Of a stretch of 64,000 nucleotides of DNA, positions 7,729 to 16,380 are shown piece by piece; position 1 is the first letter of the stretch; each line of letters opens with the position of its first letter. This DNA is from G965216255 sp965216255 (GTDB lineage: Bacteria; Bacteroidota; Rhodothermia; Rhodothermales; Bin80): assembly GCA_965216255.1 (NCBI GenBank), contig OZ244148.1, forward strand, positions 4,836,001-4,900,000, given 5' to 3'. Under the pieces are notes generated by a model. The model had not been told where the DNA came from. It made no database searches and was given only the letters and a program-made list of their open reading frames with translations. The position numbers and the translations under genes are program-made.

Positions 7729-8705
7729 GGAGTCTGTTCCCTGTCGAGAGCTGTCTCCCATAGGGGCTTGATAATCCGGCTATGCAGGAATGCAGTGGCC
7801 TCGTCCCCACGGGCTCTCGTCTGCTTGAGATCGATGAAGAGCTGAACAGGATGGGCTATCCATATTCCTTCGACCTTCTGCCTGCCAAGAAATACGCCGT
7901 TATCGTAAGCATCGAAGATCTGGACATTTGAGCCCCTGCTGACTTCCCGGAAGCCCGCACGGCGAGCAACTCGTTTCAGATGTTCTGATTCCACGTATGC
8001 TGCAGCACGGTGATGCGAGATATGTGGAGCAAAGCGATCGGCTCCGGAACACCCGGCCAGCGCATAGGGAGCACCTAATGTCTCGGCTGCTTCAGCCATA
8101 CGGCGCTCTGTTTGCTGCCTGTTTTCGAGGCTGTAGTAATTATGGACCTGGCTGCTCCTCCGCCTAAAAGTAGTTGCCCAGCAGTCAAGAGCGTCATTGG
8201 GTTTTACCAATGCCAGCCCCCGTGCTGTCTCATGGGCCCATTCTCTATCCAGGAGGAGCGGTTTTACCTTTGCTACAAGGCCATAGCTGACATCTGCGGC
8301 CGCGGCGAGGGCGGCCATACGCCACGGTTTATAAGGGGAAATGAGGAGGACACGGAGGATGCGAGAAGCCTTTGGTGCGAACAGCGACCGAAGCTCAGAC
8401 CGCTCCGGAAAGGGATTGGAGTGGCCCTTCCTCGCTACATAAATACCGTCTAGCGCGAGTCGCCCGTTACCTGCAAGGTCAAGATAGCCGTGGCCATGCT
8501 CTTGCAGTATGGCGGCGGATGTTTCGGATACATAGGGGGCAACGAAGATGCCGTAGGCTCGCGGGAGCCCCTTTGCATGCGCTTGTTGGACGCAACGAGT
8601 AAGCTGGTCGGCTGCTATCCTTGCCCAACGAGGTTGTCCGTTCGCTTTTATCTCAAATAGGAGGGTGTAAAGGGCAGTTCTTCTGCCTTTCGACGGACGG
8701 CCCAT
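7725..8705 (-). pseudogene. AbiEi-like antitoxin, main part, 5' end displaced by IS30
   Basis: Residues from PSKGRRTALY onward belong to the interrupted gene; the first ATGGGC is supplied by the IS30 terminus. LLFEIKANGQPR, followed by helix AADQL, gives an E-x-K motif as in PD-(D/E)XK-like AbiEi-associated proteins. The middle contains a winged-helix stretch (MAALAAAADVSYGLVAKVKPLL). The toxin overlaps its stop. Removing the IS30 and one GAC target copy joins this frame exactly to the N-terminal piece at 10103-10271. That rebuilds FLVEVEIKG + PSKGRRTAL in one frame of about 380 residues. A truncated antitoxin could still be made from the borrowed ATG. Confidence 0.7.
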
Positions 8706-10102
8706 TTAACAACGAAGTGCAACACTTGATTTGGATGACAGCGCGCTAGCAAGCGCGTATTCATCACGCTGATTACATGTGAGCGAGATGATGCCGGTAC
8801 GCTCCGTTAAGACATCATTGGAGGGTATCAAATGGCGACGGGCTATCATCATCTTTCCTATGAGGAAAGGTGCCAGATTCACGCATTGAGGAAGCGAGCT
8901 GATTCGCTGCGCGAGATTGCGCGACAGTTGGGTCGCTCGCCATCGACGATCAGCCGGGAGTTGCATCGCAACAGCGGAGGTAGGGGCTACCGGTATCAAC
9001 AGGCTACCCGCTTGGCCAGCGGGCGGCGGAGGAAGGCATCGTTGCGTCCACGGAAGATGACTGAAGCGATGTGGTCTCTTGTGCGTGAGAAGCTCGCCCT
9101 GCACTGGAGTCCAGAGCAGGTCTCGGGTCGACTTCGTCGTGATGGTGTCGTTTCGGTAAGCACCACATGGATTTACAGGCATAGCTGGGCGGACCGAGCG
9201 GCTGGCGGATCGTTGTACAAGCTGCTGCGTCGCCGTGGTAAGCGGTACAACAGGCGTAACAAGAGCGGTGCTGGGCGCGGCCTGATACCGCACCGTGTAG
9301 ACATCAGCGAACGTGATCCCATTGTAGAGCAGAAGACGCGGATAGGCGACTGGGAGGTTGATACGATCATCGGGGCGAAACAACAGGGAGCACTGGTATC
9401 CATGGTCGATCGCGCCTCGAAATTCACGTTTCTTGAGCACGTTGCGTCAAAGGCTGCGATCGGGGTCCGCCATGCGATCATAGGTTGTCTCAGTCCGGTA
9501 AAGGACCGGGTACTTACTATCACGGCGGACAATGGCAAGGAGTTCGCTCATCATCGCCAGATCGCCAGCGCGCTTTCCGCATCGTTTTACTTTGCGAGGC
9601 CATACCACTCCTGGGAGCGTGGTCTGAACGAGCACACCAACGGCCTGGTGCGAGAGTACTTCCCGAAGGCAACCAACTTTCACACGGTTGAACCGGCAGC
9701 GGTGAGGCGGGTGCAAGCGCAATTGAACAACCGTCCGCGCCGATGCTTGGCCTACCGCACGCCGGCGGAGGTTTTCCTTCCTGCACTAGAGGGCGTGGCA
9801 GCCTCCGCGTCCATGGTCTGAGTCGGGTCGTCGCCAGAAAGACCCATAGACCATTGTACCATGTTCGGGTGACATCATGCGTGCCTACACGCAGGGGAAG
9901 AGCCATGCTCGCCCGTCGGCATTGGCTGCCTCAAAGGTCAAGGAGCGCGAATTTCTTCGGCCAGCAAGCAGCTTCTTCTCCGGTCGGGCTCCGCCCTCCC
10001 TCCGAAGAAGCTCGTTTTCCGCGTTGCCTGTGCTATCTTCTGTCTCTACTCAGGGGCATACTACCTTGTCTACAGTTGTTGCACTTCGGACTTTAATTGG
10101 CG
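8699..10102 (+). mobile_element. IS30-family insertion sequence, copy 1 (apparently complete)
   Basis: The element is 1404 bp. Its 25-bp ends (GGCCCATTTAACAACG... and the complement of ...TTAATTGGCG) match at 19 positions, including the perfect CGAAGTGCAAC. A 3-bp duplication, GAC, flanks it (8696-8698 and 10103-10105). Copy 2 lies at 16985-18380 in the same orientation and differs mainly by an 8-bp deletion. About 280 bp after the transposase are non-coding. Confidence 0.9.
8832..9821 (+). CDS. IS30-family transposase, intact
   Basis: The 329-residue protein starts at ATG after GGAGGGTATCAA, a good ribosome site. The N-terminal helix-turn-helix reads LREIARQLGRSPSTISREL. The DDE core shows GDWEVDTIIG, TADNGKEF and ERGLNEHTNGLVREY, the standard IS30 catalytic pattern. 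It binds the element's ends and catalyses cut-and-circularise transposition. All catalytic blocks are present, so this copy may be active. Gln-Ile-Ala after HHR marks the 8 bases that copy 2 has lost. Confidence 0.95.
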   Translation: MATGYHHLSYEERCQIHALRKRADSLREIARQLGRSPSTISRELHRNSGGRGYRYQQATRLASGRRRKASLRPRKMTEAMWSLVREKLALHWSPEQVSGRLRRDGVVSVSTTWIYRHSWADRAAGGSLYKLLRRRGKRYNRRNKSGAGRGLIPHRVDISERDPIVEQKTRIGDWEVDTIIGAKQQGALVSMVDRASKFTFLEHVASKAAIGVRHAIIGCLSPVKDRVLTITADNGKEFAHHRQIASALSASFYFARPYHSWERGLNEHTNGLVREYFPKATNFHTVEPAAVRRVQAQLNNRPRRCLAYRTPAEVFLPALEGVAASASMV

Positions 10103-10271
10103 GACCTTTAATTTCTACTTCGACGAGAAAATCTGCGCGTGCTGTGTTAACACGTACCTGGTCGCTGATCCGCAGATCAGACACGGCAGGAATGGCCCGG
10201 AGCGTTTGCTCTATGAGAGGACCTGCTTGAGTATTAGCGTCTCTTGTTATCACTGTAAACCATCCTATCAC
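10103..10271 (-). pseudogene. AbiEi-like antitoxin, N-terminal part beyond IS30
   Basis: From a GTG start the frame reads MIGWFTVITRDANTQAG, then ARADFLVEVEIKG, and runs into the IS30 end. The ADFLVEVE segment gives the acidic strand expected before the E-x-K motif now on the other side of the IS. The reading frame is continuous across the restored site. This is the original 5' end of the antitoxin gene. Confidence 0.75.
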
Positions 10272-10295
10272 CGTTTGGTGATAATACCTATTATA
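10266..10295 (-). promoter_or_regulatory. Palindrome over the antitoxin start plus -10-like TATAAT
   Basis: TATCACC-GTTT-GGTGATA is a perfect 7-bp-arm palindrome at 10266-10283, covering the GTG start. A perfect TATAAT on the minus strand (10290-10295) lies just upstream; no convincing -35 is seen. AbiE antitoxins are known to repress their own promoter through inverted repeats, so this is a plausible operator. The IS30 now separates it from most of the operon. Confidence 0.45.
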
Positions 10296-10358
10296 GTGAT
10301 ATATGTCTCATAGGCACGTACAGTGGGCTAGTGCAGAGCAACTCCAGTAGCTGCCGGG

Positions 10359-10529
10359 CTACACCGCATCGTTTCTCTCCTGCGCTCTCCGTATCACGGC
10401 AAGATGATCAGCGAAACCGGCCAATTGAACATCCTTGCAATGGACCGTAATGCTGGTCACGTTTCCAGTTTCAACCTTGTGATAGCCGACTAGCTGGGGC
10501 TCTTTTAGGGAACTACATACTTGATTGCA
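10359..10529 (-). CDS. Short unknown frame, possibly a fragment
   Basis: Fifty-six codons are open before the stop, with protein-like content (EPQLVGYHKVETGNV, then LAGFADHLAVIRRAQER). There is no ATG; a GTG inside would give a shorter product. It lies 15 bases after the small membrane gene of the Panacea operon and on the same strand, so it might be a fourth operon gene or the tail of something lost. Confidence 0.25.
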   Translation of the reverse strand, partial: CNQVCSSLKEPQLVGYHKVETGNVTSITVHCKDVQLAGFADHLAVIRRAQERNDAV

Positions 10530-10543
10530 CTAGCAGAAATTAG

Positions 10544-10765
10544 CTAAAATATGTCAAGAAAGTGTTCGGCAATAGCCCCCGCGATGGCGGCAAGGACAGC
10601 CCCTGTTGCAGACCATATTGCCAGCTTGCGTTTTTCTAGCCGGTTATCAAGCCTTTCCAGTTCAGCTATTTCGAGATCAAGCCCTTCACCACCTATACCG
10701 CCAGCCGATCTCATAGCGGATAGTTCGCGCAATCTCTTACGAACTGACTTCTTATTAGTTGGCAT
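10544..10765 (-). CDS. Small C-tail membrane protein of the Panacea operon
   Basis: The 73-residue product begins MPTNKKSVRKRLRELSAM, is helical and charged, and ends with one membrane helix (WSATGAVLAAIAGAIAEHFL). Its ATG overlaps the last 11 bases of the preceding gene, so translation is probably coupled. Small one-helix proteins are among the known toxin types paired with Panacea-domain antitoxins, where they depolarise the membrane. Whether this or the interrupted gene upstream is the toxin is not clear from sequence. A longer frame starting 10 codons earlier is less likely. Confidence 0.5.
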   Translation of the reverse strand: MPTNKKSVRKRLRELSAMRSAGGIGGEGLDLEIAELERLDNRLEKRKLAIWSATGAVLAAIAGAIAEHFLDIF

Positions 10766-10937
10766 TGGTCGGATACAGTCTATGATTAGGATCATACCAT
10801 ATGATTCGCAGGATACTTCCGTCTACAATGCCATAAACTCTCGTTCTGCTATTGAAGCGTAACGAGAATAGTTGTTCTATATCGTCCATTTTTAATTCAG
10901 CCAATCTATTACCTACCTCTGTCAGCATGTCATCAAC
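10755..10937 (-). pseudogene. Panacea-operon partner gene, C-terminal part (after the intron)
   Basis: It continues the gene split at 12895, starting VDDMLTEVGNRLAELK. The end reads FNSRTRVYGIVDGSILRIIW then YDPNHRLYP, a compact fold seen in an uncharacterised small-protein family; the R-x-x-GI-G-x-L-x-I-WYD-x-H pattern is reminiscent of RelE-like toxins, a weak comparison. The next gene overlaps its end. Joined to the other part, the product is about 155 residues. Confidence 0.6.
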
Positions 10938-12894
10938 GTGCGCCGTGATAAGGCGCTTTTCCCTAGTGGGTGCGAATCCCACCTAGTAACTGTCGCTCCA
11001 GCTAGTAGCGGCCAAAGCGGTTTATGGAGGTAACAACATGAGCTGAAGCACTTTGGTAAAGGGTCGCTTAGGCGATTCAGCGAGCATGCAGGCCGGAACG
11101 CGTAGTGAATGCCGAGCAGGCCTCGAAACATGCAATGCGGAAGCCGACCCTCCGTTGGTAAGGGGAAGGCCGCCGGTAGTCTGGGAAGAGAACGACACAA
11201 GCACCAGATTACTTCCGCCGGGGTAGTGGCACTGGCATGCATGCAAGATGGGAAAAGTAGCAACACGGGAAGCCCTGCCGGAGGCACACGTAAGCCAACC
11301 GATTTCCCGCAAGGGACAGATTGGGCCGTCAGGGTGGCGGATGGGTCCGTAGTACCTGTGACGCGGGGTAATGCTCGTCGAGGAAAGGGACCCTCATTCA
11401 AGAGCAATACGCAAAGGGGGAAAGGCAATGGTTACTGACGCAAGTCTAACAGGATCAGAATCAGTTCGGGACCTCCAGCGCGTATTACATGTCAAAGCGA
11501 AGGAAGACCCCAAGCGTCGTTTCCATGCATTGTGTGACAAAGTGTGGAGGAAGGATTTCTTATTCGCAGCCTGGCAACAAGTACGCCGTAACGGCGGCAG
11601 TGCCGGTGTGGATGGAGAGACGTTTCGAGACATTGAAGCGCACGGCATAAATCGATGGCTGGGGGAACTGGCGCGAGATCTAAGGGAGGGTATGCACAAA
11701 CCGCGTGCGGTACGTCAGGTACTGATCCCGAAGAAGCAGCCAGGCAAGTTCCGGCCGTTAGGCATTCCCTGTATTCGTGACAGGGTCGCGCAGACATCGG
11801 CCATGCTGGTGCTGGAGCCGATCTTTGAAGCGGATTTACAAGAGGAGCAATATGCCTATCGGAAGGGAGGTGGCGCACAGGAAGCGGTCAATCGCGTCCA
11901 CAGGCTCGTAAATACAGGCCGCCGGGAAGTGGTTGATGCAGACCTGTCCAACTATTTTGGTGAGATACCGCATGATAAGATGATGAAGTCTCTGGCGCGT
12001 CGCATCAGCGATGGGCGGATGCTCGAACTCATCAAGTCATGGCTGGTGATGCCGGTAGTGGAAGATGACGGTAAGGCAGGCAAACGCCTGACGAACCGGG
12101 CTCGGAAGGAAGGAAAGGGTACGCCGCAAGGCGCGCCAATCTCTCCCTTGCTGAGTAACACAGGCGATCGCCGATCGCCTACATGCGCCGTTTTCTCATT
12201 GCCTGGAAGCTGCTGGGCTATGCCCGGCGCTTCCAAGCGTCGATCGTGAACTACGCCGATGATTTTGTGGTACTCGGAAAGGCCGATGGTACAGCGATGC
12301 TGGAAGCGGTGGAGACCATAATGCAACGGCTGAAACTGCCGATCAACGCAAGGAAGACCCGATGCGTCCGGTGCCCCGAAGAACCGTTTGAGTTCCTTGG
12401 GTACCGGATTGGGCGCAACTTTCGCCCGGGCGGCAGAGGATCCTATATAGGGACTCGTCCGAGCAAGAAGAGTGTCCAGAGCATATGCCGCAGGATCAGT
12501 GAGCAAACGGCGGCAAGGCACGGACTGCTGTCCATAGAGGAGATGGTAACACGCCTTAACTGGTTAATGACCGGATGGGCCAACTACTTCCGACTTGGAC
12601 AAGTCAATCCCGCCTATGCAGGCATAGATGCACACATGAAGAAGCGGATTCGCCAGTGGCTCTGTCGCAAGCACAAGGTTCAGTCCGGGGGGTGGGCGCG
12701 CTTCCCACACGAAGAGCTATACAAGAAGTATGGCTTGATATGCCTTGAGCCAACGACCAAGGGCCTTCCGTGGGCGAAAACATGATCTTGTCTGAAAGCC
12801 GGATGCGGTAATTCTGCATGTCCGGTTTGATGAGCGGCGGGCGGAAACGTGCTCCTAATGGGAGTAACGCGCCGCCCGTCGACTCTACCTGTAC
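10938..12894 (+). mobile_element. Group II intron, nearly complete, in antisense to its host gene
   Basis: The 5' end is GTGCGCCGTGATAAGGCGC, the classic GUGYG start. Near the 3' end domain V (12796-12828) begins AGCCGGATGCGG, pairs with TGTCCGGTT and has the AGC triad. Domain VI follows (about 12830-12889) with a bulged-A-like CTAATGG. The 3' limit is chosen as ...CTACCTGTAC because this restores the host frame (NHY + VDDML). The intron lies opposite in strand to the host gene, so it cannot be spliced from that gene's mRNA. A 5' fragment of a relative lies at 5637. Confidence 0.85.
11428..12785 (+). pseudogene. Group II intron reverse transcriptase/maturase, frameshifted
   Basis: The first part runs from ATG (after AGGGGGAAAGG) through the RT fingers (GKFRPLGIPCIRDRV, AYRKGGGAQEAV) to GTPQGAPISPLLSN. 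The frame then breaks and resumes as MRRFLIAWKLLGYARRF with the catalytic YADD, the maturase X domain and a C-terminal GLPWAKT. The break is an inserted stretch around 12160-12173 (ACAGGCGATCGCCG next to a second ATCGCC), not a multiple of three. As written the protein is split between RT motifs 4 and 5, so the intron is probably immobile on its own. Confidence 0.85.
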
Positions 12895-13182
12895 GTAATG
12901 ATTGCTGCTCTTGCTTCGGCCATGAGTTTGTCTCTTGATATCTGCCCATGTCATACCCTCAAAAGACCGAAGCTTCGGTAAAATATTCTCGCTCAAGTCG
13001 TCAGCGGCTCGGTCAGAGTATAGGCTCTCTGGCCCCTGTTTGTCTGCTATCACGAATGACCAAGTGGGGCATTGCGTGTCAAAACTCTCAACCTGGGATC
13101 TCTGTGAAGACCGTGGGTGCTTGCCCCCACTCGGCTTGGCCCTGGATTTCGGTTTTCTGTTCCCCCGATTGCGAGACCCCAC
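12895..13182 (-). pseudogene. Panacea-operon partner gene, N-terminal part (before the intron)
   Basis: The frame starts MGSRNRGNRKPKSRAKPSGG, a basic low-complexity lead, then PTWSFVIADKQGP and ILPKLRSFEGMTWADIKRQT, ending SNHY at the intron. It begins six bases after the Panacea antitoxin stop. Together with the part at 10755-10937 it makes one protein of about 155 residues. Position directly after a Panacea gene makes it the leading toxin candidate; its biochemical activity is unknown. Confidence 0.6.
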
Positions 13183-13188
13183 TAAAGC

Positions 13189-13656
13189 CTACGGCGACTG
13201 ATCTTCAATCGGCAAGGTATGTTCTTCTGAAAGCCCGCCGTAATACAATGCCATTGACTCCTTGGAAATGACAGCGGCCCCGCGCTGGCCGGGATCAAGG
13301 CCGCGCCGAGCCTCCTTCCACGGATCTTCTAAGTGAGTTAAGTCGCTAAGCCATTGGGGTGCTTTGTGTCCGTAGAACTTCAACACAATATTAATGGTCT
13401 CTTTTTGATCGTCACTCAATGCACTTGCGTTTCCGATAGAAACATGCTTGACTTCAAATAGCCCTTTGTGATAATCATAGAGATCGCGGCACACAGGGCC
13501 ATTAGCCCACGCCTCGAACTCTTCCTCAAACAAGGGCTTCTCATCCCATACAAGTGACCACGCTTGGCTGTAATACACGAGCTTCTGGAGCTTCCATGTC
13601 GTGACAACTCCTCTCTGTTCGAGTATGTAAGCCGCAACGTCAAATACCGTAGCCAT
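13189..13656 (-). CDS. Panacea-domain (SocA/GepA-like) antitoxin
   Basis: The 155-residue product starts MATVFDVAAYILEQRG and shows TTWKLQKLVYYSQAW, FEAWANGPVCRDLYDYHKG and a C-terminal LDPGQRGAAVISKE. This is the DUF4065/SocA 'Panacea' layout: a hydrophobic helix, then W-x-NGPV, then a helical tail. Panacea domains are versatile antitoxins that inhibit many unrelated toxins encoded next to them, usually downstream, as here. A longer frame adds 16 residues upstream but lacks homologous character. The gene and its downstream partner are separated by six bases, consistent with one mRNA. Confidence 0.85.
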   Translation of the reverse strand: MATVFDVAAYILEQRGVVTTWKLQKLVYYSQAWSLVWDEKPLFEEEFEAWANGPVCRDLYDYHKGLFEVKHVSIGNASALSDDQKETINIVLKFYGHKAPQWLSDLTHLEDPWKEARRGLDPGQRGAAVISKESMALYYGGLSEEHTLPIEDQSP

Positions 13657-13700
13657 GATACTGGGGGTGTCGTCGATGCTTACTGAGATACTGCGTGGGA

Positions 13701-13711
13701 ACACAGTGTGT
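13701..13711. promoter_or_regulatory. Candidate operator upstream of the Panacea gene
   Basis: ACACAGTGTGT is an 11-bp palindrome with a single central base, about 45 bases upstream of the antitoxin ATG. Autoregulation of toxin-antitoxin promoters makes it a possible binding site. No clear -10/-35 pair is visible. Confidence 0.25.
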
Positions 13712-13799
13712 CACAATATGAGTACCGTTATCGCCGCTCCTACTCAACTGCTAACACATAGTTCCAAGATAAGTGGATACAATGTTAGCAACATGACTT

Positions 13800-14435
13800 C
13801 ATCGAGCCGAATCTACGGTAACCCTGCGGCTTGCCCGGCCGAAGACGCAAAAGCGCATCGACCTCATAAGGGAACGTATCGGCCGATTGAAGCAGAGCTT
13901 CAGCGGTATCGGACAGCATTACGAGATAGAAGTGGAGACGGATGAGGACGGCAAGCGGGTCCAGTCCATCACGTGGACAAAGACGCCGAAAGCACCCGCG
14001 TTGATGACCGATCCGGGCGTCTATTGCCTGCGCAGCAACGAGATGGAGTTCACCGCGGAAGAGCTCTGGCGCACGTATGTGATGCTGACCGATCTGGAAG
14101 CGGTGTTCCGGTCCCTGAAGTCGGAACTCGGACTGCGACCGATCTATCATTCCACAGGCCGGCGCGCGGAGGGCCATCTGTTCATCACGGTCCTGGCTTA
14201 CCAGTTGGTGCAGGTGATTCGTACGCGTCTTCGCCAGAAAGGACTACGCTTCAGCTGGACGACACTCAGGAGGATCCTTCGGCGTCAGGTTCGCACGACC
14301 AGCATCTTCGAGCGCAAGGACGCACGCACACTCCATGTTCGCACCAGCTCGCAGCCGGATATGGAACTAAGGGCCATTTACGATGCCTTGTGCATCGATC
14401 CACTGCCCTTGGCCATGCAAAAGACGATCATATGA
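13800..14435 (+). pseudogene. IS1634-family transposase, C-terminal fragment
   Basis: The open frame reads KRIDLIRERIGRLKQSF, then VMLTDLEAVFRSLKSELGLR, GHLFITVLAYQLVQVIR and TLRRILRRQVRTTSIF. These are the last catalytic Glu region and tail of IS1634 transposases. The N-terminal half is missing. A matching N-terminal type of fragment occurs at 37 kb, but the two need not come from one copy. Confidence 0.8.
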
Positions 14436-14576
14436 TCTAAGGCATAAAACCTCACTTGGCGGCCATTTGTTGTGCCAGAACAATTTTCAAGTCTCTACTT
14501 TACCACTTGTTATGAAGCGAAATGGTAAACATGGGTCAAGGGTGAGAAGCTGCGCCTGGAGATCCGGCGCCGTGGC

Positions 14577-15575
14577 ATGGTGATAACGGACGGACGTCGC
14601 TATGTGCCGGCCTCGAGGGTGAGTCGCCTTACCGGTCGGTACCAGCTGGAGGAGCGCTACGGCCAGTCGCTGGCGGCGTACCTGTCGGGGAGGTCGCAGG
14701 GCCGCTTGGTACCGCGGCGCCAGGCATATTTTTCGCGGAGCGTCGTGCGGGGCATGGTGCGCCGCTCCGGCCGGAAGGCCGGCTACCGGATGGTGTCAGG
14801 GACGCTGCACGTGATGGAGCATTTTATGCGGGGAGCGGACGACGACAGGAGGGATGACGCACGACAGGTGCGGATGATGCTGCGTCTGGCCTTCATCCTG
14901 CTGCCAAAGGGCCGGGAGCTGCGCCGTATGTATGTATCCGTGAAGGTGGCCCAAGCCGCGCGGAGAAGGCGTCAGGAGCTGCAGGCGCTCCGGAGCAGGC
15001 ACGCGAATTCGCCGGAGCGCGTGGTGCGGGATCGCCAGGCGAGACTATCCCTCGAGGCGCAAAGCCTGGACCGGTTCCTGGTGCAGGCGTACCGGGATCC
15101 GGTGAGGGCACGCCAGGCGCTGGACGCCTTGGCGGACAGGGAGGGAATGGAGGCGGCCGCAGAGACGCTGGCGAGCCGGCCGTGGCGTCTGGGATCGGTG
15201 CTGGAGGAGGAGCGGAAGGTGTGGCTGGGCCTGGGAGTGCGTCCGGTCCGTAGCCGGGCGTACGCTGCAGCGCGGCTTACCCGGCGGGCGGTGCGGTCCT
15301 ACCTGGAGGCCAGGTAGCGCGTGCCGGGATCGGAAGAGCTGGCGCGCATGGAGACAGAGGCGCGTGTGCGAGCGGAGCGGATCGAGCGCTTGGAGCATCA
15401 TTTGGACAGGTTGCCAGACGAGGAGGCTCTGCTGCGCCGCACGGCAGAGCGGGCATCGGGGCTGTCGCCGGAGAGGATGAAGCGACTGACGCGGGCGCTG
15501 GGCCGGGAGACTTCTTTCGGGCTGAGGCGGGAAATCAACCGGCTGTTGGAGCGCGATCGGGGCCTGGAGCGGTAG
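14577..15575 (+). pseudogene. Relaxase-like C-terminal region with BID-like domain, in-frame amber stop
   Basis: The 246-codon frame ends at TAG (15315-15317) and continues in the same frame for 86 more codons to a TAG after LLERDRGLER. The N-terminal part (GRRYVPASRVSRLTGRYQLE) and the basic helical middle resemble MobA/MobL-type relaxase middles. FLVQAYRDPVRARQALDALA with LASRPWRLGSVL and RSRAYAAARLTRRAV has the helix-rich pattern of BID secretion domains found at relaxase C-termini. The catalytic relaxase N-terminus is absent; IS1634 debris lies upstream. The paralogous fragment at 6.4 kb has Leu instead of the stop. Relaxase and BID assignments are by pattern only. Confidence 0.5.
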
Positions 15576-15618
15576 GACGCCGCACGAGGAGGGGCGAGGC
15601 AGGGGTTTTCGGGAAGAG

Positions 15619-15732
15619 AGCAGCCGCTCAGACCGCGCAAATCGTCTCTGGACGCATAATCATGCGACGAAGGCCGTGATAGCGGCACCCCAGGAGCTCC
15701 AATCGGGCCTGGAATGGCCCGCAGAAGCCGGT
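15619..15732 (+). repeat. Conserved intergenic element, copy R2
   Basis: It lies between the relaxase-like tail and the lipoprotein gene. It shares CAGCCGCTCAG, GCAAATCGTCTCTGGACG and AGGCCG with R1 and R3, and GGCCTGGAATG...CCCGCAGAAGCCGGTT with R3. It may be a leader or promoter for the lipoprotein gene. Confidence 0.7.
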
Positions 15733-15834
15733 TTTCGCCGATATGCCGGATTACCGCGGGGTTTTGTTTTCAGGGGTCCGGGTCACCGGCGCCGGCGCGC
15801 AGCTGACAAGATGTTTCATCCAGAAGACGATCCC

Positions 15835-16380
15835 ATGAACAGCGCACTCACATCACGGACCTTGTTGCTTGCGGTCATGTCCGTGCTTATGGCCGCATGC
15901 GGGGCCGAGCGTGATCGCCTCGAGGTAACCATAACCGAACAGAGGGTGTCCGGACGGAAGTACCTGGTTCCTTCGGTGCATTCCAGCGCCGACATCAGGC
16001 CGGGAGACCTTGAGCTCACAATTCTGGCGCAAGGTGAAATTGCCGAGTGCACCTTTGAAAACCCGGACCCGATTTTCGCGGAGGACGAGGATGAGTCGCC
16101 GCTGCGCTACAAGACGGACCTGGGCTCCACCCATCTGGAGGACCTGAGCTTCGAGGACCTGATGCGATCGGAATCCTGCGAATTCGAGGTCAAGTGGGTC
16201 GAGGAAGTGACGGCCAGGATGGACGGCAGGCGGCTGCGGTGCAGTCTCGAGGATACGCCGCCGGCAGAGGACGAAGCCCCGGAGCAGGAGGCGGAGGAAG
16301 AAGAGGAAGAGCGCGGTCTGTTCGGGTTCAGGAGGCCCGAGGCGGCGCCGGCGGAATTCAGGAGGTACAGTTGCCGGTAA
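15835..16380 (+). CDS. Accessory lipoprotein, copy 1
   Basis: From the ATG the protein has 181 residues. A signal peptide ends in the lipobox LMAAC, so the mature Cys is lipidated. The body (DIRPGDLELTILAQGEIAEC, VKWVEEVTARMDGRRLRC) is predicted beta-rich with four to five conserved Cys. It is followed by a long Glu-rich stretch and a conserved end, GLFGF then YSCR. The paralog at 43963-44490 has the same order. It lies behind relaxase debris and R2; a role in conjugation (pore lipoprotein or entry exclusion) is possible but unproven. Confidence 0.75.
   Translation: MNSALTSRTLLLAVMSVLMAACGAERDRLEVTITEQRVSGRKYLVPSVHSSADIRPGDLELTILAQGEIAECTFENPDPIFAEDEDESPLRYKTDLGSTHLEDLSFEDLMRSESCEFEVKWVEEVTARMDGRRLRCSLEDTPPAEDEAPEQEAEEEEEERGLFGFRRPEAAPAEFRRYSCR

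Noticed and set aside
8706..9440. Minus-strand open frame opposite the IS30 transposase
   Set aside because: The same shadow appears in copy 2, as expected from sequence identity; no protein features.
12161..12177. GGCGATCGCC as a cyanobacterial HIP1-like site
   Set aside because: A single occurrence inside a broken intron gene; nothing else points to cyanobacteria.
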